A stretch of 43,305 nt of DNA from Heterostelium multicystogenum (Eukaryota > Evosea > Eumycetozoa > Acytosteliales > Acytosteliaceae): NCBI GenBank assembly GCA_003667245.1, contig RCNN01000155.1, forward strand, positions 1 to 43,305, read 5' to 3'. This document shows positions 22,631 to 33,070 of this stretch, one piece after another. The notes beneath the pieces were generated by a model. The model was not told where the DNA came from. It did no database searches and worked only from the letters and a program-made list of their open reading frames with translations. The stretch's first letter is position 1, and each line of letters starts with the position of its first letter. The position numbers and the translations under genes are program-made.

Positions 22631-25140
22631 ATGTCAAAAAATCTTTACCTTATATTTATATCTTTATCTATCTCTGTGGTATTTTCTCAAGTATCATACT
22701 TCAAACCAAATACCTATGGTCCCTATAACCTTTATTCGTAAGTCAAATTCTTTATTTAATGAAATTAATTGAATTTTTTTATTTACTTTGGATTATAATA
22801 TAGATGTTGGCAAGATTATAATGTTCCAGTTGGAAAGGACGTAGCTAATATCACTGGTCCAAATTCGTATGCTCATGCCGATAATTATGTAAATTCAATT
22901 ATTCTTCTGGAAATTGGAAGCCCCAATAATATAAACTCCAACGTTACCTTTACCATGAAAGAAAATGGTATCTTCACCTCTACCCAGGGCATTTTTGTAA
23001 ATAATAATGCTTATTTCTATATTAATGGATCGACCGTTAATGGACCATTGACAATTAGACCATTAGGAAACCTTGTTACACAAAGCTGGGCTTCATGGCA
23101 AGTCTACAATAACTTTGACAGCATCACTGTTATGCCAACAGGTAACACATACATTTGTGATTATACCAAAGTCCAGAATCTCACCAACCAAGGTAATACC
23201 ACTGTATATGGTAACAATGTTTACATTAACAACTTGATCTCCGAAACTGCATCCTCTCCACTTTTATTCAATAGCTCCAAACCTGTAATCAAAGTAAGTA
23301 CTTAAGTATGACTATTCTGTACTTTAAGTCTAACCCTATCATCTCTAGAACATGTTTAGAACCAAAGATAGTAAGATTGTGGCCTCTAATTCAGTAATTA
23401 ATACCACAGGTAAACTGTTTATCTTTGATTCTTTATTGGATATGTCAGTAAACTCAGCACTAAATGGACAGGAATTAAACTTCCAGGTGGCTAATTCAAC
23501 TTGGGCTTTACAATCATCCTCTGTTAACTTAAACGCAACCATATTCTTCAATGGAGTAAGTATCTATGAGTTAGTAATTTTAAAGTCACTTTTCTAATCT
23601 AAAGCTATCTATAATAAAGAAATTATGGAATATAAACTCGTTTAAATCCGAGATGAATATCAATTCAAGTGTAATAATCTTGGCCGACTCTACTTGGAAC
23701 CTGAAGAACTCAAAGGTTACTACTAACGGAACCTTTACTGTATCCAACACTACTTTAAATCTAAGTGAAAGTTCTCTCTTGACTTTGAATCAAAACACTG
23801 GTTACGATGGAACCATTGTTGCTGATAATAGCACAGTTACCGTTGGTATTAACTCAATTCTCAGTCATAGCGGTGTATTCAAATCTACCAAGTCAACTTT
23901 AAATGTTAATGGAAAGGCATGGCTTACACAACCATATCTCTCAAGTTCCCAAGTAGTGCTCAATAATGCATTCTTGACACTCAATGGTCTAACAAAGATT
24001 GTTGACACAACTATCAACTCAGCTTCTGGTTCCAGTGTAATCCAATTTGTCGGACAATCATTTAATATAACCAACACCAAGTTCATTTCTACCGCTGCTA
24101 ATCCAACCGTGTTAACTGGAAACGATCCTGTGGAGTTCAATAGAGTTAGCTTCGATTTTGTAACCATTGAGGTCAACGCTGCCGCCATAGACTCTAACTT
24201 CAGCCGAACTTTTATTAACTCCATCGTCCAACTCGAAGGAAAAACAACTATCAATAACTTTTTCACAAATGAGGGGATTGTTATTGCTTTGGGAAATGTC
24301 ACTGCCGACACCTATGCTCAAAGAAGAGGTGCAGTTCTTCATTTGACAGACCTTAGTTTCACCAGCCAAAATGGAATTGACAACTTTGAGAGCACCATCT
24401 CAACCAATGGAAAGGTTTTTATCGGCTCCTCAATTACCAACACAAATGGTACCTTGGAGGTCCTTGGAAATACTGTTATAAGTGGAAGCTACCAACAGGT
24501 CGGGGTCAACAGTAAACTTTCTTTCACAATTAATTCTACAACTACCTTTAGCACTCTAAAGATCCAACAAGACTCCTCATTATCGGGTGAAGTCGATATC
24601 ACTATTGTCCAAGCCAACACTGCTAGGTTTACACTTGTAACCTTTAGTAAGAGACCAACTTTAAACATAGCCAAGGTTAACTACATGTCCGATGATATAG
24701 ATTTTCTCAATATGTTGCCAAATTGTGCTCAGTTCATCCTTGATTCTAATCAACTTATTTTAGACCTGTCAAGATGTACTAATTCAACATCTACTACTTC
24801 AACAACAACATCTACTTCCACATCTACAACAACAACAACAACCTCAAACCCAATTACCTCCACAACAAGCACAACATCCACAACATCATCTACAACCAGT
24901 GATACAACAACAACAACAACTGGTACTCCAACTACTGGAGCACCAACAACTACAACTGGTACTACAACAACAACTGGTGAGCCAACAACTACAATAACCT
25001 CAAATCCAACTACCTCCACAACAAGCTCATCCACAACATCATCATCATCAGATAGTGAAATGAACAACTCTTCTACCAATTCACCATTATTATTGTTAAT
25101 ATCAACTTTAGTAGTATTAATCACAATATTTATACTTTAG
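22631..25140 (+). CDS. Secreted, probably GPI-anchored surface protein
   Basis: Begins with a signal peptide (MSKNLYLIFISLSISVVFSQ). Exons are 22631-22737, 22804-23293, 23349-23555 and about 23605-25140; all joins keep frame with GTAAGT donors. The mature protein has many N-glycosylation sites (NxS/T) and repeating strands such as STWNLKNSKVTTNGTF, STLNVNGKAW and TISTNGKVFIGSS, which suggest a beta-helix or beta-solenoid ectodomain. A mucin-like stalk of Thr/Ser runs (TTSTSTSTTTTTTS-type, about 24785-25060) leads to a hydrophobic C-terminus (SPLLLLISTLVVLITIFIL) with no charged tail, typical of a GPI-attachment signal. This is a dictyostelid cell-surface or sorocarp-coat type protein. I cannot name the family or ligand. 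The frame is intact throughout. Confidence 0.85.
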
Positions 25141-25343
25141 ATATATAATGTAATTTCACCTCAAGAAATAATAAAACCTACAGACTTATATTATAATTTA
25201 ATTCAGTATTTACTAGTTTTATTGGTCATTTCTCACTTATTTGAATGTAAATTATCCTAATATTTCTATCACTATTATTATTGCTATCGTTAGAAGAATT
25301 GTCCAATTAAAGCGGAATCAAAACCAAGAAACAAAAGAAAGCA

Positions 25344-26553
25344 ATGCCTCCATATCCATCCTCATCATCCTCATCATCCTCATCTTCTTCATCTTCAGAA
25401 TCCTCATCACCCTCTTCACCTTTGCTCTCTTCAGTTACAAATACTCCTACGCACCAAACTCAATCTCTTGTACACACAGTACCGCATAGTACATTTGAAT
25501 TGCAGGAACCAAATCCCATTGATGTTGTCAATAGAATCAAAGGATGGTCAAACAAAATAGACTATTTGAGAGAGGTATGCTATTGGTGTTGTTCTATATC
25601 AAACCTCAACTGACTTATCTTGTCAACTACATTGTTTTAGATTGGATATGTACCCGAAGGTGGAGTTGATCTTGGACCAATCCAGTTCAATGCTTTTTTT
25701 GCAAGAAGACAAAAGGATGGAAATCAATCAGTATTCAAGTCGAGGATATGGTTCAGAGATGGAAGAGCATGGATCTATGAAGTACCTTCCCAGGAACATG
25801 AATACAGTGCCAACCAACTCATGATCTCCATTCGAGATCAAGCCTTCCCAAACCAAGATCTGTTGTCCATTGGAGGATCTTCGACATTAATTCTACAAGC
25901 AGGTCATTTCATGCGCCGAGCCAGTCCAATGTTTACGCCCACATCGACCCAATGTCCCCAAAAATCACTCGGCAAATGGACATGGAAGACCTTTTCCATC
26001 ATTGGTCATCGAAACATCAAAGTCTCAGTCCCTTCCAGTGTTGCATCAGAAGTGCATGGACTATTTCATGGATCGAGTCACTGCTGTTCCTGCTGCTCCT
26101 GGAGTTCCTGCAGTAGCTGCAGTGCCAAGCACAATCAGGATGGTCATTGGTATCAAGATCTATCCAAGACACAATGGAAACTTTGCAATGATTGTTTTGT
26201 ACTATCAGAATGGTGCAGCAGCAAATCCAGTGAGGATCATCTCTTGTGGAACAACATTTTTGGATCCCACCAATACAATCCCCACTGTCAATGCCATATC
26301 TCCACCTGGATACGCCGCTCCTCATGGCTATGAAGGTGTCATGCCTCCAGTAGGTCCTCCTCTCGTTCCAACAAATCCCGCCAATCCTCTCAATCTGCAA
26401 AATCCTTGCAATGCACTCGGGCTTCCACTTTACCAACTCCAGATTCCAACTATTGAACTATTCAATGGTGCAGCACCTTTGCCACCAGGTGTTATTCTTT
26501 CCTCCTTTCTACACTGTGGACCTGCATTCCATCCAACAAGTTGCGAACGATGA
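25344..26553 (+). CDS. Unrecognised protein with Ser-rich N-terminus
   Basis: Starts MPPYP followed by a Ser tract. Exon 1 (25344-25574, 77 codons) ends IKGWSNKIDYLRE, and a GTATGC..TTTTAG intron leads to exon 2 at 25641 (IGYVPEGGVDLGPIQFNAFF). The centre reads SRIWFRDGRAWIYEVPSQEH and, after a frame shift near 25890, HAPSQSNVYAHIDPMSPK. After another near 26030 it reads CMDYFMDRVTAVPAAPGVPAVAAVP and KIYPRHNGNFAMIVLYYQNG, and it ends FHPTSCER. There is no signal peptide or membrane segment, and I recognise no domain. The exon-intron structure and amino-acid composition support a real gene. It is co-oriented with the surface-protein gene 200 bp upstream. Confidence 0.65.
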
Positions 26554-26616
26554 GCTTCCATGATGAAAGAACTTCCAGCTCTCGCAGCGCACTCTTATTC
26601 GACTGTCCACAATGAC

Positions 26617-26642
26617 AGGCTCAAAAGAACTGTGTAAATCCA
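26617..26642 (+). pseudogene. Short relic of the GhrB-like gene's 3' end
   Basis: The sequence from AGGCTCAAAAGAAC to GTAAATCCA equals 28003-28027 except for one extra A (four A instead of three). In the intact gene this encodes GSKNCVNP near the C-terminus. It is a partial duplication about 1.4 kb upstream of the source. Confidence 0.6.
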
Positions 26643-26741
26643 CAAAAGCCATTCAATAAATCCAAGATGTATATTCCATCCTCTAAACCTTCTCTCCAAT
26701 TCTGTCTCCCATCACAACCATACACTCTCCAATAGTATTAG

Positions 26742-26766
26742 CAACTTATTTTAGACCTATCAAGAT
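26742..26766 (+). pseudogene. Short relic of the surface-protein gene
   Basis: It matches 24751-24775 at 24 of 25 bases (CAACTTATTTTAGACCT then G/A then TCAAGAT). In the intact gene this encodes QLILDLSR just before the Thr/Ser stalk. The copy lies about 2 kb downstream and has no open context. Confidence 0.55.
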
Positions 26767-26969
26767 TTGATAAAATATTAATATCCACTTCTAGAGGCAA
26801 AAGAATTCAAAGGGCTTCATTAGTCCTTGACCTTTATTTTTTTTTTTAGTTTTTTTTTTTTTGTTTTTGATTGAAGTTGTGTGAACTTAAGACATTATAG
26901 TAGTAGATATTTATCATGATAAAATTAAGTTCTCTTCTACAAATAAATGTGGATACTACAACTCTGTCA

Positions 26970-28045
26970 ATGGGTTTGATGAGACAAAGCTAAATGTAGT
27001 TGTATATTGGATTGTCCCATATGATGATCTGTCTGAGAGGCTCTTGGCTTTATTCAATGTCGCTTTCTTTCACGGTGGCATCAATAGTACCAATATAGAC
27101 AAATTCAAGAGTGCCTTGGCTGAGGCACACGGTACTGTTGGAACCAATTGGACCATTGGCAAAGACCTTCTTGATCTTGCGCCTCATCTCATTTGTAATG
27201 TCTACTATTTCCGTAGGATTTGACAATTTCGATCTGGCTGAGCTAAAAAGAAGAGGCATCCTCTTGATGCACACTCCACATGTTCTCACAGAGACAGTAG
27301 CCGACACTGCTTTCTCTTTGTTATTGGCGAGTGCCCGTCGTGTCGTAGAGCTACACAACCGCACTAAGCTTGGTGAGTGGAAAGCCCCAATTGGCGAACC
27401 ATGGTTCAGCACAGACGTTCATTCCAAGACACTTGGTTATACTTGGAATGGGCAGAATTGGTGTTGCCATTGCAAAAAGAGGACAGGGATTTTCCATGGA
27501 CATACTCTACACAAATAGATCAGAGTCAGCCGAGGCTGCTACGGTCAATGCCAAGCGTGTCGATTTTGAAAACACTCCTGAGACAATCAGATTTCCTGGT
27601 GGTGGCGGCACCACTTTCCAAAGAGACCTTCCACATCATCGGAAAGGACCAGCTGGCAATGATGAAGAAGACCTCAATCATTGTAAACATTGCACGTGGA
27701 GCATTGATAGATGAACCAGCACTCATCGAAGCACTACAAAACAAAGTGATTGGAGGTGCAGGACTCGATGTCTTTCGAGGTTGAACCATTGGACATCAAA
27801 TCACCACTTCTACACATGGATCAAGTCGTTGTTCTCCCACACGTAGGTAGTGCAACACACCAAACAAGGTAAGTATATAACTCCAATCAACCAAATCAAT
27901 CAACTAATACTTGATTTAATACTGAACCGTTGTTATCTTTAGATATGCAATGGGAGAATGTGCAGTAAGCAACTTAATTAGAATATTAACAAATACACAA
28001 CAAGGCTCAAAGAACTGTGTAAATCCAGAGTTACTCCAGCAATAA
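26970..28045 (+). CDS. D-2-hydroxyacid dehydrogenase, bacterial GhrB (glyoxylate/2-ketogluconate reductase) type
   Basis: NAD(P)H-dependent reductase expected to convert glyoxylate, hydroxypyruvate or 2-ketogluconate to the hydroxy acid in the cytosol. Visible motifs are [38 protein letters not shown], the NAD-binding [14 protein letters not shown], catalytic-region [12 protein letters not shown] (Arg), [12 protein letters not shown] (Glu) and [12 protein letters not shown] (His). The C-terminus [13 protein letters not shown] resembles the KNCVNPH end of bacterial GhrB. The intron at 27869-27942 (GTAAGT..TTTAG) splits an Arg codon, so this is a eukaryotic gene copy. Frame shifts break the ORF near 27200, 27445, 27580 and 27780. 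The start is uncertain: 26970 is the nearest ATG and needs one frame correction before [12 protein letters not shown]. Closeness to bacterial rather than animal GRHPR suggests horizontal origin, which is inference. Confidence 0.8.
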
Positions 28046-28571
28046 AAACTATCGATCATTTAATTTTAAATTGACAAGTGCAGTCGGACACATCACATAT
28101 ATCTGATTGAAGTGTCTGTGTAGTTGTGTCTTATCAAGAGCTTGAGAAGGTTCGACTTGCCAGACTCTATCATTCCTGCAATGATAATCAGCGTTTGCAA
28201 ATGAAGACTCATGAGATGGACGTCCATCTTCCAATGTTGAAAGCGATCCATACTCTTTAACAAATGGTTCCGCTAGGGAATATTGCTGTTGTCTTCTTCG
28301 TTTACTGCTGTTGTATTATCATCTAAATAATCTATCCACTTCAATTGATATCCTCTGAATGACCATTGTCTTTTTCTATCTTTGTGTGTTTATCTGTTGT
28401 GATTGGAGATATATCTTTACACCCCTGATCTCATCTCTAATGTACTTGATGTCCAAGATAAAAAATTAAAATTGTGTTGGTTCACAACCTAACAACTATT
28501 CATTGTTCCACCTCATAATCAACAACAAATTGCAACTACAACTCTTGCTCACCAGTCATCAATCACTACAT
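28046..28571. other. Spacer around P-loop fragment
   Basis: About 525 bp between the GhrB-like stop and the next start. Apart from the P-loop ORF on the minus strand, I see only AT-rich, CTT/TTG-rich DNA and the probable promoter of the gene at 28572. Confidence 0.45.
28093..28251 (-). pseudogene. P-loop fragment resembling SRP receptor beta N-terminal part
   Basis: A 52-codon ORF (MDRFQHWKMDVHLMSLHLQT onward). A hydrophobic strand LIIIAGMIESGKSNLLKLLI forms a Walker A motif with GxxxxGKS spacing, followed by RHNYTDTSI. The order strand-P-loop-helix-DTxTS resembles the SRPRB GTPase (LLVGLCDSGKTLLFVRLL). After a one-base shift it could extend PTALVNLKLNDR to 28049, but then it runs into the convergent GhrB-like gene. 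The G3 and G4 motifs needed for GTP hydrolysis are absent. It is best read as a truncated gene or relic; a misassembled junction is the main alternative. Confidence 0.45.
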
Positions 28572-29224
28572 ATGAACACAATCAACATTACGTTCAAAGG
28601 CTCCACCAAACCTGTGAGTTGGTTCGGGACCCCAACGCAGAATGAGTTAGAGCATACCATTCGCTCTACATTCAACTTGCCGAGCTCCGACGTCCTCAAA
28701 CTTGAGTATGACGGGTCAAATGTCGCCATCACATCCGCCCTGCCCAATGGCTACAGCTTCACGCTTACTGTTGCTGAAGTAGTCCAATCCGGTAAGTACA
28801 AACAACATCTTGGCAATGTCTTCATTCATACTAACATACACATTCAAGCCCCTGCTGCAGGAGGACAAGGTGGTGGCCAGGCCCGTAAGTAATTCAATAA
28901 CATGGAATTACTAGTGCCAAGAATACTAATACGAAACATCTCAGAGATCATAAACTACCTAAAAAGACTTCATCCCGATGTCTATGATCAATTCCTTCAG
29001 ACTCAGGGAGGTGACCATTCGGTGTCTCCCAGAGTTTTCTATCGTTCTGCAAGCAGCTTGGTGGGCTCCAAATCAAATGATAAGCGTCAGAGAATAACAA
29101 CAACAATGAGCCCTACGATGTGAGGATACCAATTGAGCTTATTGATCCAGCAATTAGAACTGTATATATTAGGAATAACCCAGAAGTTTCAGCTTTTCAG
29201 AATGCTATTGGATGGTTTGAGTAG
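28572..29224 (+). CDS. Small protein with PB1/ubiquitin-like N-terminal domain
   Basis: Three exons join in phase: 28572-28791, 28849-28884 and 28945-29224, each with a GTAAGT donor. The N-terminal 72 residues (INITFKGSTKPVSWFGTP, IRSTFNLPSSDVLKLEYDG) have the alternating beta-grasp pattern of PB1 or ubiquitin-like domains, with a basic residue in strand 1 and an acidic/Gly turn later. A Gly/Gln linker (APAAGGQGGGQAQ) follows, then IINYLKRLHPDVYDQFLQTQ. After a frame shift near 29100 it ends EPYDVRIPIELIDPAIRTVY and NAIGWFE. If the second intron is retained, a stop gives an 87-residue protein, so two isoforms are possible. I recognise no named family. PB1 domains mediate heterodimer scaffolding; the role here is unknown. 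Confidence 0.65.
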
Positions 29225-29357
29225 AGTTAGGGTGTCACTCATAGGAAAAAAGAAATAAAAAATCTAAAAATTAAAAAATCAGTGATTCCTAAAAATTCCA
29301 TTATAGGACCAAAGACAAAAAAGGTCAACACAAATCGGAATAGTTTTAATCTGATTC

Positions 29358-31005
29358 ATGAATACAAAAATGGAAAGAAATATTATTTATTCAACATTGT
29401 TGTTAGCCTATATTCTATTTATTGGTGCTTCTTTTGTGAGTGGTAAGTTGCTTGATGAAAGAAGGAATTGATCGATTGATCGATCTATCACACTGATACT
29501 GCGCAGTATCAAGAATGAAGGAATGAAGCTTAACCTCTGAATCCTATAATAGGTGAAATTAGATTGGGTGGTCAGACTAGATTGATGTCATTTAGAAAAG
29601 ATGATGCCATCTCGATTCAGCCTTGGAAACAAGATAAGCAATCACCATTGCTATCCTCGAATGAAAAGGGTATTTTCACTGCAAGAGACATTAACGAAGG
29701 TGAAGAGCTTGTAAGCTTGCCATGGTTTAATACATTGTCAATGAACAAGGTATGAACATTGCCTAGATAGATAGATATAGATTGCCTGTGACTTTACTTC
29801 TTAACACCTGTTTGTTCATTGAATGCCGCAAATCTAATTTAGGTACAACAACAAGTTCCATGGTTATTCAACAAGCTACATGAATTGGAATTAGCCTCCG
29901 AAGATGGATTGGTGATTGCTTTGATGTACTATAGATATTGCATGGACGACCTGTCATTTGACTACACAGAGTGGTTCAGTGCTTTGCCAGAGAATTTGAA
30001 TAGTGGACTCTTCTTCACTGATGCAGAGCTTGAATTACTCAAAGGATCACCAGCCTACATAGATTTGATGAATCAACGTCTCGATGTCAAAGAGCTTTAT
30101 GATCGTACAAAGTCTTTCTTAACCAAGGACAGCAGATTCAGCAAGTGCGCAATGACTTTCGATCGTATGAAGTGGGCTTACTCCATTGTAGACTCAAGAA
30201 AGACCTACACTGAGGCCCCAACTGTCGATAGCAACGGAAATCCACTTATAACTGTCGTTTTTAGCACCATTCATCGACTACTTCAACCATGCCGAAGACG
30301 CACATGTTGCTTACGACTATGACTATGACCAATCAGCAATCAAGGTAGTTGCATTGAAACCAATCAAGAAAGGAGAGCAAATCTTCTTGAACTACGGTAA
30401 TCAAGATTGTAACTCTGACCTTCTTGTTCACTATGGATTTATTGATCAATCTCCCTCTGCCAAACCATGTGTTAATGTATTGGTTGAAGAATTACTTGCA
30501 AACCATTCCAGCAGCTGTAAGTTTAGCAAATGACCTCTGTTGTTGATATCACAGTTCTAACTAACAATGCCTGAAACAGGATCCACAATTAGTTGAAAAG
30601 ACAGAGTTGTTGACCAAGGCATTTGAGCAAAACGAAAGAATGAAATTGTTTAAAGATTCATTAACGGAGGAGTTGTTAAAGATTTCCAAGTATTTGTCAT
30701 ACAAGAATTACAGCTTACTGCCATACTTGAAGGCTTTGATCGAAATGAAGCTAAAGGCCTACCCAACTACCATCAGCCAAGATCGCGCAATCATTAACGA
30801 TACAGTCGAATTCGATAAGCTATCGCTTCGTTCAAAGATGGCCATTTATGTTCGTCTCGAAGAGAAAGAAACACTACAAGAAATCGGTGCACTCATTCAA
30901 GAAAAGATCGACCAAAACGATAAAGAAAACAACGCAAACAACACCGAAGAAGTAGAACAACAACAACAAAACAATAACAAGAAATCAGTTAAAGATGAAC
31001 TGTAA
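29358..31005 (+). CDS. SET-domain methyltransferase (Rubisco-LSMT fold) with signal peptide and KDEL
   Basis: Protein methyltransferase of the LSMT/SETD3 class, using SAM on Lys or His. Exon 1 (29358-29442) encodes MERNIIYSTLLLAYILFIGA, a signal peptide, and exon 2 starts at 29553. The SET parts are GIFTARDINEGEELVSLPW, an inserted helical iSET region (exon 3 from 29843), APFIDYFNHAEDAHVAYDYD (NH motif) and KKGEQIFLNYGNQDCNSDLL with the catalytic-type Tyr. The C-terminal Rubisco-LSMT substrate-binding domain has YLSYKNYSLLPYLKAL, AYPTTISQDRAII and RSKMAIYVRLEEKETLQEI. The tail is Gln/Asn/Glu-rich and the last residues are KSVKDEL before the stop, an ER-retrieval signal. A frame shift sits at the T run 30258-30262 and another near 30500, just before the last intron (30518-30580). 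The predicted location is the ER lumen, unusual for this family. The substrate is unknown. Confidence 0.85.
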
Positions 31006-31170
31006 ATTGTATCAATAATAAATTAAAATGAATTCCAAGTTGCAAGTTCACAGATAAACTTGCAAAGAAAAAAAATGAAAAATATATTCAAGTTTTTAAT
31101 TAATAATGATTAACAAAGATTAGACACAGATATACAGATATATAAATATATAGATAGATAGAGAATAGAT

Positions 31171-33032
31171 ATGTTCTTTTCGGGGAATAAACAAATTATT
31201 ATAGAAGGGGGCGCACCTAATACAAGTAATGGTGAAGAACAACAGTTGCCATATATCCCCCCTCCATTCCATCCTTCGATGATGGTTCCACCTCCACCTC
31301 ATGGCATTGGTTCTCCTCATCATATGCACTCGGGTATGATGCCCCAACCTCCTCCTCCCATCAGGGCGGCCCTATTCCACCTATGATGATGCCTCCAATG
31401 ATGCCCCCTCCTTTCATGCACCCACATCATCATCAAATGATGGGTATTATGCACCCCCCTTTCCAACATCACCAACCTATTATGCCTATCATCATGGATC
31501 AAGATCCTGTACAACAATCACATATTCAAGTACAGACCTCAGAGATGATCAATTCGAAAGGATATTTAGACGATAGCAGCAGTGTACCAACAACTCCAAC
31601 CACCAATAACAAGTCAAAGGCAAATGTACCAACACTAGCAGAGATATTCGATGATCTATCAAGTAGATTCGTAATTAACATTCCAGCAGAGGAATTAGAG
31701 TCATTCGACCGTCTTTTATTCCAGATCGAAGCTGCTTTTTGGTTCTATTGATGACTTTCACAGAGAAGAACACCATTCTCTTCCAAAATACTCCTTATCA
31801 GAATTCACCAAAGCTTGTAAGTTCATTGCTAGCGATACTCAAGACTATAACAAGTCAAACTTTAGTTTATTAATGAATATCGTTTACTAGTTTTCCATCA
31901 TTGCCCTTTCTTAAAACCACATAAGAATCAAGTTGAAGAGATTTTGAAACAGTTTTCACAATATAAGACAAGAGTACCTGTGTATGGTGCAATCATTTTG
32001 AATCCAGGATTGGATAAAGCATTGTTTGTCAGAGGATTTCACTCATCGAGTTGGGGATTTCCAAAGGGTAAAGTTAACAAAGATGAAACCTGATGCAGAA
32101 TGCGCTGTTAGAGAAGTTCTTGAAGAAACTGGCTACGATATTTCAAGTAAATTGAATCCAAGACATTTCATCGAAATCACAATGAAAGAACAAAAGATTA
32201 AACTATTTATCATATGTGGTGTACCAGAAGATACACCATTTTATGCCAAGAACAAGAAAAGAAATTAGTGTAAGTCTCTTCAAAGAAAAGAACAAAGAGA
32301 TATTTATATTAATCAATTCTCGATAAATTAGAAAATTGAATGGTTATCTATAGACGAGTTACCTACATTCACTAAAAAGAATACTCAAAGTATGGTTAAA
32401 GAAAAGAATTTCTTTAGAACTATTCCATTTTTTATGTAGGTTAAATATTGATCTGTTGTAATATAACTTTACTTATTCTGCTATAATCTACAGTAAATTA
32501 AAGAGATGGATTGCAAATAGAAAGAGAGGAAATAAGGGAGGTTCTGTTGTTGATGATTCAAACAGTAGTCTAATGTCAACTCCAAAATCAATAGCCCAAC
32601 GTCCACAACCAGTAACACCCACTTCATCAACATCATCTCTTCAACCACCACCTCAATATTCGCCCTATCCAATGTCACCTCCATCTTCTCCAAGACAATA
32701 TAACAATACAAACATCACTCCTATTAAGTCAAATCAAAACAATAACAGTAGTATTACAAGCGATGATGCTATCAACTTAAATTCTTCAATCAATCTTAAT
32801 AACACTTTCCCAAAGACTGTTTCTCACAGTGGAGAGATTAGTGCCAAACAATCTAACAAATCAAGACAAACAGCAACTGACAAGAAAATATGTCATCAAA
32901 TCCACATTTTACGATCCTTCAAAAGATACAGCTCCATCATATCCTCCAATCAATATTCAAAACTATCAATCACGTTTCAATGTAAGCTTTGACTCTAAAG
33001 AGCTTGCAAAATGCTTCATTGTAAATAAATAA
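31171..33032 (+). CDS. dcp2: mRNA-decapping enzyme 2 (DCP2)
   Basis: Nudix hydrolase that removes the m7G cap, committing mRNA to 5'-3' decay in P-bodies. Here about 120 residues rich in Met, Pro, His and Gln precede Box A, which reads [20 protein letters not shown] and [15 protein letters not shown]. After an intron (donor about 31818, acceptor about 31890) come [37 protein letters not shown] and [12 protein letters not shown]. The Nudix box ends [12 protein letters not shown] with the REVLEE metal-binding glutamates intact. Box B residues follow two more introns ([25 protein letters not shown]). The C-terminal tail is Pro/Ser/Asn-rich, ending [10 protein letters not shown]. Frame shifts occur near 31365, 31745, 32089-32090 and 32895. 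It converges with AP-4 epsilon, with stops 38 bp apart. Confidence 0.93.
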
Positions 33033-33070
33033 AGTTTGAAATTAAAATACAAATCACCAATCAACTACGG

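Larger units (their letters stand above)
26554..26969. other. Spacer carrying fragments of neighbouring genes
   Basis: It has no intact gene but contains two short copies of sequences found in flanking genes (listed next), then long T runs (about 26838-26870). It probably also holds the 3' UTR of the gene before it. Confidence 0.5.

Noticed and set aside
24750..25124. Minus-strand Val-rich ORF
   Set aside because: Mirror of the Thr/Ser-codon stalk of the surface protein; no start context or motif.
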